Part shown: in pieces, positions 29,201 to 41,200 of the stretch
Layout: each line of letters begins with the position of its first letter
Numbering within the stretch: the stretch's first letter is position 1
NCBI RefSeq assembly: GCF_024868665.1
Contig: NC_079894.1
Coordinates: 7,003,286-7,067,285 of the forward strand
Direction of reading: 5' to 3'
DNA length: 64,000 bases
DNA from: Triplophysa rosa
Taxonomy: Eukaryota; Chordata; Actinopteri; Cypriniformes; Nemacheilidae
Notes under the pieces: model-generated
What the model was told of the DNA's origin: nothing
Database searches by the model: none
What the model saw: only the letters and a program-made list of their open reading frames with translations
Program-made: the position numbers and the translations under genes

Positions 29201-32200
29201 GACCAGAAGGTTGCCGGTTCGACCCGGCACCTTACCCCTACTTGGTCCCCGGGCGCTGCAGTGATAGCTGCCCACTGCTCTGGGTGTACATGTGTGCACG
29301 ACTTGCTGTGCGTGTGTTCACTACTCTCTGGATGGGTTAAAAGCAGAGGTCAGATTTCGGGTATGGGTCACCATACCTGACAAATAGGTCACTTTCACTA
29401 GTTTGTGTATATATACCCCAGTGTTTCCTTTGTCTAGTGTCAATTGTTGTACCTGTTATGTTGTATGCTATGCTCTCGTGATTCTTCGTGTGTTTTTGGA
29501 CTTATTATTTCGCTGTGGATGTAATTTCACTCTGTGGACTTTATTAAATGGATATTTTACTGCATTTGGATCCTCTCCCTGTTTGCCTGCCTATCCACAC
29601 ATAACAACAGTAGACGGTGTCTATGGAAACCTATTGGCCAATAAAAAGTGTTTTGTTTTTCAAAAGTTACAATCTTTCAGTGTTGCTACAGTATATTTAA
29701 ACCACACTGTTCAAACACAAAGAGCTTACAGTTTTCAGAAAGTCAAAAACTTGCAACCAACTTTGTAACTCTGTGTTCTGTCATGTATATACAGTATCCT
29801 TAACATGAGCACGGAAATTCAATGGTTGGAGCCTGACTGTAATAATACTATTGGGTTTAAAGGTCCAATGTGTAATTTTTTGGAGGATCTATTGACAGAA
29901 ATGCAAAGTAATATACATAACTGTCTTCAGAGGTGCATAAAGACCTTACATAATGAAGCATTATGTTTTTATGACCTTAAGAATGAGCTATTTTTATCTG
30001 CATACACTGCGGGTCCCCTTACATGGTATTCACCATGTTGTTTCTACTGTAGGCCTAAACGGACAAACTGCTCTACAGAACACGTTTGTAAATTCGTTAT
30101 TTCCTTCGGCAAAGAAGCGAAAACATGACGATATCTTAGTGCTGTGTCAGTCACCGTAGTGCTTTGAAAGGGAGGGGGAGCGGTGAAGTGAGCCGTTGGT
30201 TGCAAGTTGCAACCTCACTGCTTGATGCAGTTACATTTTATACAATATACCTTAAAGTCAAAAAAAGTTTAACCAAATATAAGTTTATGCACATGGCATC
30301 TACAGTAACATAAACAATTATATTGGCATTAACATGAACAAAGATTAATACAAGCTGAAAATCTATCTACTGTATCTGCTCCTTGATAGTTCACATTAGC
30401 TAATGCATTTACTAACAGTAAAAATACAACTTTATTGTAAAGTGTTACCATTTTATTTTTTTTCTCTAGTTTTCCAAATATTTGAAAAACATGAACACAT
30501 GGATTTATATGGCCATGGTTTGAAAGCATAACAGGACAGTACGGTAGGCTATAAACAAAATAATCTTGTTTACATATTTGGCACCTTTCCTCCTTTCCTG
30601 CTATTCTATGAGTGGATAGCACTGGAATCTTCCATTATCCTGACAGAACATCAACACCAGCAGTCAGGAAATATCACCCAGCCCCAACTCTTTCCATTTA
30701 TTTGTCCTTGACTGTTTTTCCTGCTTTTATAATGTACACAATTTCAAGAATAAATCCAAACCAGCTCTCCTAAAACAAAGTAAAATGCTGTGATGACTTT
30801 ACAAGTTTGACAATTCATACAGGCCATGTAATATTCCTTATCATATTTGTAATAGTTGTTTTATCAAATATGCAGCTCAGAAATTAGATTAGAAATCAGT
30901 TAAGAAAAATAAATGACAATAAAAAAAGCTTATGGGCTGATATTTGGCAGGAACTCAACGTGAATGACTTTAGACCATTTCGGCAAGCTCATCAGTTTAC
31001 ATGTACATTTATGCATTTGGCAGACGCTTTTATCCGAAGCGACTTACATTGCATTGTACTACACAGTTTATCATCCTTGTGCTGTGCTAAAGGGCCTTCA
31101 GCCTTTAAAAAACATTAGATCTTGTTCCCTCCGAGTTCAAAACAAATTGCAGTGTTGTTCCCTGACTAGTATGATTCATGCAGCGAGCTTGTGTGAGAAT
31201 GTCAAAGAAGGAACTTAAATACAGCTATGTGGACTTCAGTTGAGTTAATTCAGGATTCTGGAGCACAAGAGAGTATGGACATGTGCACAGAGAGCTCATT
31301 AGTGTACATCACGACACACTCAGAATGAGTAAGCAATGTGAGCAGGCAAGCGCAGCATCTGCACATATGATGCATTTGATGAAATTATTCTGCACCTACT
31401 TTAGGTTTAATCAAGAATTCAGATCACATTGTTTACTGGGCTTGAGTTTTACCTTTAGACCAATAGACTGATATCAAAAGCATGAAGTTAATATCTCACA
31501 CACTCTGAAAGCAAAAGCAGATGTTGTGCAAGTAAATTTTTTCATTGCAAAGACATGTTTTTAAAGGCAATTGTAACATAAAAAGGTACAGCATAAACTA
31601 TTTGCAAATACTGTTTATGCCCCAAAAATCAGACAATTATAGAATATGCCAGTTATAGAATATGCCAGTTGCATACCATTTGCTCTTTATTGTGCAATCC
31701 CAAATGACTTTGTAAATTGTAAATGAACTGAATTAACAAAACTGTCACCTTTCATCCACTCCCTCACCCGTCCGCTCAGTCTAAACCCCCACACCCGTTG
31801 TTGGTCATATCGGATGTCCCTGCTCTCTAACTCAGCGCTGGCACATTCACGTCCAACACTAATCCCCCCAAAGTCAGCAAAGCGGTGGAATGAATTCCAT
31901 CCAGAACCCGCTCGCACAAATGCCTCAGCTCAAAGGATTTCGGCTGACGCACAGCCATCAGCATTTCAGCAGACCTCAACAACAATTAAGCCTCATCAAC
32001 CAGTGCTATTTTATAGACCATTTAGCTGGCGCACAGTCAAATCCTCTATTCTACACCATACGACAAATGGGACTCAAATCGCTGTTGATGCATCACAAAC
32101 GTCTCATTAGAACAAAAAGGGCTGAACCTTTATTTCAAAACTATGACAGTGTGTGTGCGGTTTACTCCTGCATACCCAGCTCACTACTGACACTATTAAT

Positions 32201-35200
32201 AATTTACCTGGAACAGCTTGATCATTTTCAAGCTCATATAATATATTGTAAGCTGTGTTGGTTGTGACAGGGTTACACTTTACTTTAAAATATGCATCTG
32301 ATGGTAATGATAACAACATTTATAATGTGGTAACCGTGTTATTTACATCAAAGGAACGATTTTCGTTATTGTTTTTGACAGAGATAATGAGTGTCATTTC
32401 AGGCGAGATGGTTAGAGTATAGCGCAGGTATTTTTGATATGCTGATAAGCCTACAAAATAGGCATAACCAACCTGGTCTCACTGGAATTCGTAACTATTT
32501 TATGAGATCATTCGTTTTCGTATGATGTAAATTGTACAACAACGTACAATTTTCGGAAAAACGCAACACTGAAGCCCCTCCCCTAATCCCCACCCCTAAA
32601 CCTAACATCACTGGCACAAAAGCAAATCGTACTAAAACATGCAAATAAAATTGTACCATTCATACAAATTAGCCACCTCGTAAAATAGTAACAAATTCCC
32701 ATGAGATTGTGATGTCACGTGATTTGCAGAGCGTATCCACCAACATCCAACCAAACATTACCCTTGAAATTTTTCAAAGTGAAATTTCCATCCACTAAAG
32801 TTTATTATTTTTACCTCAGCTCACCTTTGTAAAAGTTGCAAGTTGTAAAACAAACACAACTCTTTAAAAGGGTAGTATGCTGAGGACTAAAACTATTACA
32901 ACATTTCACAGTCGTCTTGTTTAATTAAACTGATGGACTGATACTTCCCGATTCCTAGCTCTAATTTATTGAAGTGTTGTTTAAATAATGTCACCTACTT
33001 CATAAAGCCGGGTGTTAAATTACTCTTCTGATTTACTTCGCATTCTACAACTCGACAGGTATAGAGAACTAAAGTACAAACTCAAACATTGTCATCAGGA
33101 TATACATCATGTCATTGAGCCAGGAAAACATTAGCTATATATTACAGTACACAGATTCAGAAACGCCTCATTCTTTACAGTGGTTCAACAAAAGCAGCAC
33201 AACTGAATTTTCTGTTTGTTAAAGCATGCAATACAAATCACACAAGTTTAATTTCTACAAAAGAGTTCTGAGGCAGCTATATAAACCTAAGAAATAAGTG
33301 TCCCAGGGCAGTTCAGCCCTACAAACACTCACCAGCTCTTAATGTCCTCCGAGTCAGTTTGCATGTGTATCCTGATCGGTGTGAAGTTCACAATACCAAA
33401 CATATGAGTGTCTCGCCTACTGCTCTGTCCATTGGATCTACTCTCTGCACCACACAGCTGAAGTTTATGTGAGTTAGTGAGTCTGAGGTGCAGTAAAGAG
33501 GAGGGTCTATTGAATGACTAATAACATCTGTATTCTAGAACCTTTTACCTAGCAAGGCGGGTTCAAAGAGGGATCACTGACTAAAAAGGAAACTTAAGTT
33601 TGTTTGTGGTGTTTCCAAAGTCTGTTTAGGTTGCGGCATCAGGCCTTTAAGACAAAGAACACAGAGAAGCTGGGAGAGGTTTTCATCATGCTTCTTTCAG
33701 CAAGAGGCTAGTTTTTCAGCAACAAACCCTGCCATTGACCCCGAACAGACAACAACGGAGGTTTCAAAAGCATGTTTGACAATGCTTAAAGCTGCAGGTC
33801 AGATTGTGTTACATCTGCCCCTGACCCCTCCTTAAAGAAGAGGGACAACTAGATGTTTGTCAGAAGATGTCAAAAATTCCACGCCTCTTTGTTTTTCATA
33901 TAATGTTTCTAACACCTGCCCATTGTTTGCGGGAATTGGAAGTGACAGCTTGGTTCTTGCTTGCTGGGGTTAATCACCAATTTCCTCAGCTGGTTCCTCC
34001 AGCCTCCCTTCTCTTCCTGTCCATCCCCACAGAGCGAGTGAGAAAAAAATCAATAGTGGTAACACAATTAGACTGAAAAACATAAATGATTCCAATTTTA
34101 GATACGACACACAAATATACCGTTTAAAGGTTAAAAGTTTGAAAACGTTTGACTGCAATCTTTCTATTAAAAAAACTCAAGGTGTATGCCTATGTTTGAA
34201 GTTCCTTTTGTAGACAAAAATATGCTTGTGCCAACATATCAAAATTATATTAATTTTTAAAAATGGATTACTTGGACCAAATAATGTATAAAAAGCAGAC
34301 AATAAAAGTCCAGCATTGATTCCTAAATTCCTTCAATACTAAATGCTTCCCAGGTTGAGACCTCAAGTTCTGCAAATTCTAGTCAACTGCAAATTTGACT
34401 GCAAACACAAGTCAAAGGGTGGAAACTTTGGAGATGCTAAAATATGTATAACATAATTTTGATTTATTGTAGTTGCTTCTATTTGCAACCACAGTTCCAA
34501 TTAGGGCTGCACGATAATTTATCGCGATACCACTAAATCCTATTGAAATCAAGCTGGCATATGCAATGTGTCGATATTTTTAATGCGTAGCTTGTCCGTG
34601 AAGCACGGCTCTGGGATCAGTAGGAAATGCTGCTCGATCTAAAAGCAGTGCGAGTTTGAGTCGCTTATAATGTGCATTTGAAAAAGCAACACCCGTCAAA
34701 CATGATCATTATAAATATACTTTATTACCATAAAAATACCTGATGACGCTTGAGTAACAGTGATAAAAGATGTCCATAGGCATTTCCTAGATTCTAGAAC
34801 ATGTTATGGTCTTCTTCTGCAGTGCGCATTTGGCGTTTCTGCACGAGAGCGCCCTCTGGCTTTCGGATGCAGCAGCATTTTCCCGTACTTCACTCAAAAG
34901 CTGTGCATAAATCACGTGATATTTATTGTCGGTTTATCGCGACAGCCCTAGTTCCAATTGTGCTATAGTTTCAACACAATCTCACAGCAAAAACCTTACT
35001 ATTTTACGATGTGGCTAATTTTGGCTAAATCATATGAATTCGTAAGATCTCATTTGTACATTTTGGTATAATTTGCTTTCGTGCCAGTGACATAAGGGTG
35101 AAACTTTATTTTTTCAAGAAATCGTACATTTTTGTATGATTCACAACGTACAAATTCATACGAACTAGCCACCTCGTAAAATAAAATAGTTACACATTCC

Positions 35201-38200
35201 TGTAAATTCACGTTAATAGTTTTGGTAAGTTTGTATTTTAAAAGCTGAAAAAAATACATATAGGCTAAATAAGTGAGTAAGTGTTTCCGAACTTGTGACT
35301 GGTGGTGTGTATCCTCTTATATATACAGTAAACAGACAGATTTTTTCATAAATTCTACATTGCATATATATTTTATTGATATGGCAATGTTTAACAATTT
35401 AAATATAATTATAAGAAGTTAAGAATTAGCGAAGTCTTTTTTTAGCAGTGTAAAGTGGGGAAACACTGATGTGAGAGATTTAATGTTTAATTTGATACTA
35501 TGAAACTTTCTCATTTTTACTTGTAAAAACAACATCAGAAGCATAGAAAGCTGAGTATTATTCTGACACAAACTTTGAAACGAATAAATGTTTATTCAAA
35601 GACACGGCTAAGAGCTTGAATCTTCTCAAATATTTTCCCAGCACCCAGAGAGGCAGACAGACTGGCTACAAAAACCTCTAATGACATCTTATGGCTTCTT
35701 TGTGCTGCTGTCAAAAGACCCCAAAATAAACTGTCTGCAATAGGCAAACACCCCCAAAATCAAAATATTCAAAAGGGTGCAATTAAACAACTTTATTTAT
35801 ACATGACAATATGTGTTTTTCATATAACCTGTGTTAATACAAGCCTTAGAAGGTTTAGCTTCTTTCACAAGTTCACAAGCGCTTTTGTCATCAAATTATG
35901 TTCTCTTCTTAATCAGGTTCACATTTTGCCAACCACATTTAACATTTAAAAGAAAAAGATATAACAAAAGTCCAAATGAACACCCCAATGAGCCAGACTG
36001 ACATTTATACGGGCTGCCCAGAGGACATTATATTTTTAGTTATTCCTCTTTCAGCACCATTAGATAGCAGTAACAGATAAATATCTCTGAGCTGTTCAGG
36101 TTTATTCAACCAATGAGGAACACGAGCAGAGCCAGTGCCAAGTTTACACCTCTGAGCTCATCACTAGTGCTTTTCTTTTTCCAAGGTAACTGCTGAAGGT
36201 TTAAATACATCAGGGTTTCTAGGATACAAAGAAATGCTCAGCAAACTCTTTCAGACTTGGTTTGGTTTCATGTGAATTGACTGCAAATCAGTGTCATTCG
36301 GCTCTGTATATTTGTTTCTTGTAAAATGGAACTTTAAAGGAAACCCATTTGGGAATGCCAGGGGCAGGAAAAACATCTGAGAAGCAGCAGACTTCAGCAA
36401 AGGTCTGCAATTGTTTAATTTCATCTCATTTATTCTCAAGATATTAAGAAGGTTTTCTCTGGGATATCCCATGAGACATGCGAGACATGCAAGTAAGTCA
36501 AACCCGGTGACCTAAAGGACACTGCCCTCTGACATTTTGGGGATTAAAAATGATAAGGCTGCCAAAATTATGCGACGCACCTAACGGGACTTTATGAAGA
36601 GCAGCACTGTGCACAGAAGGAAACAGATGTATCGAGGGCGGTGGAGGATTCTCCTGGGTTGACAAAACCAAGCTGATTGATCTAGTTCACTTGTGCCCCG
36701 GAGCAGGGTCCGCTGGACCGCTGTGCTGCGATGCTTCACTACACACTCAGTGAACGCGTACAGCACACATCACAAATAGCACAGAACAGAGCAGGCGAAA
36801 TTCATTATGGTCATGGGAAAGTTCTCTCCTCTGCTCTTCGCCCAAACCCCTGTTCGCAGACTCTGACAGGATAAAACAAGCACAGAGATGCGGCAAGGGG
36901 TTGTGTGAGATGAGGTGATGGTTAATAGAGGCGGCAGGAGGGAACCTGGCCAAGACGTGACATCATTCCCACCAGCTTGCCAAACTAAAGGCACCGTAAA
37001 ATTACCAGCCGTTCTGGGCAGTCTATTAAGCAAGGGACAATTCTCATGATTATAGCCTTTGGCTCATGTGTCTACAGTGAAAACATTCTTTTACAAGGGA
37101 TGCATTTAGCATCACAATTAAATGACCTTTACAAAGACTTAACCTTATGATTCAGAGCTAGGAGACATTAATAAGCTATCAAAACAAGGAACCAAGACAC
37201 AGGTTAAAACACTAAGAAACCAAACATCTTACTAAAGAGAACAGCGACAGATCTAACTTTAGATCAAGCTTGCTTGCCTACAGTTAAATCAATTTAGTGA
37301 TGCTCTTCTGGGACAACTACAAGACGTCTGTGATTTGACAGTTTTGTGTTACAGTAATCTCAAAGGACAGATTCAGTTAAACATAAAAATTACACATTAC
37401 ACCTCTGTTTACTGCTGTGAAATGAAACACGCGCACACTCATTCACACTCACAAACACACGCTTTAAACAATTATTTTAGTTTAGGTTATTAGTTGAAGG
37501 CATATTAGAAAAACAGACCACCATATAATAACAATATAATGAATATTATCATTTAAAGTACGTGACATTTAAAAAGTAAAACTCTGCTTTAATTCTTGTT
37601 ACTGCGAATGAGGAAGAAATGTCACTTATGCAATATTTTACTCTTGGCTACTCATATTCAATTGATACTGCATGACATCTAAGAAATTATTTATAATGTA
37701 TCTCTCTAACAAATAAATAAAATGCTGAAAAGAAATACTAACAACGTAGGACTAAATTCTCAACAGTATTACTATACAAACATGTCTGTATTCCTTCCCG
37801 ACTATAATGAGGTGGAAATAAATGTCCTGTAAGAAGGAGCTGCTCTCGCCAGATGTCCTCATTAGTCTCATTACAGCCAGTTTTGTTGTTGTTGTGGGTG
37901 TGTGTGGATCTTGACCTTCTAGATTTTTAAGCAATCTTGATTCTGACAACAGCAAGCATAAACATTGCTGGGCTCAGCTACCACACAGTAACTGGAAAAC
38001 CTTGACGAGATTAAAGATTGGACTGAATGCGTCCCTAAAGCAGCAATTGCTTTAAACTCCAAATCACTATCGGAAAATTGCAAGCAGAAGAGAACCTGTA
38101 ACAAATCCACTGAAGTTCTTCCATGCAGAACATGCCACTGAACACAGTGTTAAATACTGGTCCACCTTAAAAGGTGTTATCAGTTCAAGCTAGCTATTTG

Positions 38201-41200
38201 GGTTTTTGTTAAGGTGGTTGTGTGTTTTCTGGACTGTGGACACAATCCAGTAAAAAAACTGAAATTTTCTGGCAGATGGGGTGCCAGAAATATTCTGTAA
38301 AATAACAGTTTTTCTGTAAAATGACATGGCTTCCTCTGTTTTTCTTATAAATTTGAGTTTTTGACCGTGTTTCAAAAATGCAAATCTGTTAATAAAACAG
38401 TAAATGTACAGTTTTTTGGACATTATACGTGAAAGATCTGTAAAAAAATAACAGCAAAATTCTGTAAAACTACATTTTTGCTTCAAAGATGTGGAGAAAC
38501 TAAGACTGCCACACTGCTGAGCTGAGGAAGGGGACATAAATGAAGTTGGACAGGGCTGTAGAAGGGAATGGGACAAGACAACATCCTGCGTGAGATCACA
38601 CTGATGTCAGAGCATATCGCTTCCTGCACATTACGTTGACGTAATGGCACACGAAGATCTGGATAATTCCTGCATTAAATTAGTGATGTAGAGACAGATT
38701 CCGAGGGGTTATAACTACAGAGAATTACAGCTCTAAAGTAGACTTGCAAGATGAAAAGGCCTTGAAACTCAATAAGCAGTCATGTAAGTTCAGGACTGAC
38801 AGTGAGCAATTTTAAGCTTTGACATTAAAACCTAAACTACACCGTTTGGAATGCTTTTTAAGACTAAGGCCATCCTCTTAAACATTTAAAGCATCTCTTA
38901 AAGGAACGCATCACCTCTCAAACAGCCTGTTTCTGTCTCAGGTTTTGATGGGTGTTAACTCAGCAGAAAAGAACAAAGTGAAAGAATTCATTGTAGTGTG
39001 AGATTTTTTTGAGAAAGTTTAATGGAAGACATTTTCCTGTGCAGCCGCAGAGCAGGCCAGTGTAACACAGTTTAAAAGATAATCTCTAACGCAGCAGACC
39101 ATTTCTCCACCGGCTTCTCCATCACCGCCTAATTATGATTAATATCACTCGCTTTTAAACATACTTCTCATTTCTTTCATGAAATCTATCAAAGAGTATT
39201 TTATAGGCTATATTTTGTGATAATAAAACAGCATAGCACACATGTGCAGCAAATACTCATTTTCAAAAGAGCAGTTTAACCTATAAAGATGCAGTTTAGG
39301 GACACCATTTACTCTTGTGTTCTTCTTGCCCTTGACGGGTCGGTGGGATGTCAGGACACCTATTTCAATAATAGAAGAGAGATGGTGGTGTTTGGGATTA
39401 AAAAAAGCATACATTTACACGACATGGGTGATGGCTCCACGCAAAAATCTCCACCTCTAAAAATGCAATTTGGAGCAAATTTAAAGTCCAAGGCATAATG
39501 AACTGCGGTTCAGTGCGTAGATAGCCAAAGTAAAAGGTGCTTTAAAATGACACTGGGGGTAGCTCATCAAGTCTTGTGGTGCTGCTGGTTTTTAGAAAAA
39601 TCTCTTTCAGCACGGTTGGAGCCTCTGAGGGTAGAGAGGAGTCCACGCGGTGTTGTGTTCTTTGTTTGTGGAAATGTTATGTTCCTTCAATCTGAGACAC
39701 TAAATCTGTTTCTCATACGTCTCGGAGCAGTGTGAGAGAAAATCATTCAAGCAAAAGAAATTCAGTTCAATGTTTGAAAGTCACTGGAGATTGATAATAT
39801 GAATAAGCCATGTACAAAATAAAAATGTGTGCAAATTAAACACTCATATAATATCAATGCACAGGTGAATACAATTATTAGGCAATTTCTTTAACCAAAA
39901 ATGAATATATTATTGAAAGGATACATATTTTTTTTATATCTAGAAAGCAAAATATTATAATCCTTTTTGTGGTGTAATCTGCCTCTCCATCGCCATCTAT
40001 TTGTAAAACCTCAAATTGCAGGCTACATTATTTATCTTTACATGGGTTAAAAGTGCTGTGTGTAATTTTTTGGAGGATCTACTGACAGAAATGCACTATA
40101 ATATACATAACTATGCCTTCAGAGGTGTATAAAGAATAACATAATGAAGTTTTATGTTTTTATTACCTTAGAATGAGTTATTTCTATCTACATACACTGC
40201 GAGTCCCCTTGCATGGATGTTGTTTCTAGCCCTAATCGGACAAACTGCTCTACAGAGCATGTTTCGTAAATACTTCATCTCCTTCAGCAAAGAAGCAAAA
40301 ACGTGACAACATCTTCTGTGTCAGCCACCATGGTGCTTCGAAAGGGAGGGGTGGAGTAAGTTGTTGGTTGCAATTCAGAACCTTATCGCTAGATGATGGC
40401 GCTATATTTCGTACACTGGACCTTTAAGGTCAAACTGGTCATATTTGCTTATTTTTACTTTAAATAGATTCTATACGACATGATGTTCTGCATGCAGTGA
40501 CCCGCAGCACAAGACAAAGTCGTTCTCAGATTTGATGTGAATTGACTTGTGAAGTCTGAACTAGAGCTCCTTGTACCCATTAGCAACCATGTGGTTTCTA
40601 AAGTGACCCAATTAGATCGGTGACAGTTCCTGTAAACTTTTACCCAAACGCACTGTCAAAACTTGTAAGTCAACTGCTGTAACAATGCCACGTCTCTCTG
40701 GCATCACACACTTGCAAACTTTTTGAAGCCGTCTTGAGACATGTTCATTTAGCTAACATAAAATGCACAGAAGTACATTAATACTACCGTGTGGACATGC
40801 TAATTTATTAAACTACACACTAAAAATGTTGGATTTTCAACCCAGCATTGGATCAAAAGGGACCCAACCAGCCATCGAGTTGTTTTCATCCCAAAAGTTG
40901 GGTTGTTGGGTTGTTTTAACCCAGTGTTGGGTCAAATATAAACTATTTCTGGGTTAATTTAATCCAACGGTTGGGTTCGTCCCTCTTTGATGGGATGTTT
41001 ATATTCAAATTAATTGTGAAGGTGATGCAAAAGCACCAGATGAAACAGCAATGGGTGGGAAGTTTATAATCCATATATCGTCGCTGTCGGGCGGAAACCT
41101 CCTATGTCCAAATTTGGTCAATTTCATATTTTTTCACAAATCGATGCTATTGGTCAGTCCCCATGTGGGTCTGTTATTTTTACAAATTATTAACCAATCT

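Larger units (their letters stand above)
26959..29606 (+). mobile_element. Old solo-LTR-like sequence split by later insertions
   Basis: The outer parts 26959-27098 and 29138-29161 plus 29401-29606 resemble a fish Gypsy-type LTR: ttccctggtagtttgg, ctcccaggtgtaacttgtt, tatatataccccagtgtttc, and a terminal actgcatttggatcctctcc followed by tgtttgcctgcc. The interruptions are a nested hAT stack and a SINE. Ends and target duplication are not resolved. Confidence 0.5.

Noticed and set aside
29172..29245. Possible tRNA gene with A and B boxes
   Set aside because: The 3' half does not close an acceptor stem and it is followed by a conserved SINE body, so it is a SINE promoter region.
29805..30159. 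Open frames within the ttaaaggtcc MITE
   Set aside because: The second copy at 40047 has the same DNA with the frames broken, so they are not selected.
31687..32267. Overlapping open frames on both strands
   Set aside because: No recognisable domain, and the frames conflict with one another; no matching splice sites in the SKT frame.
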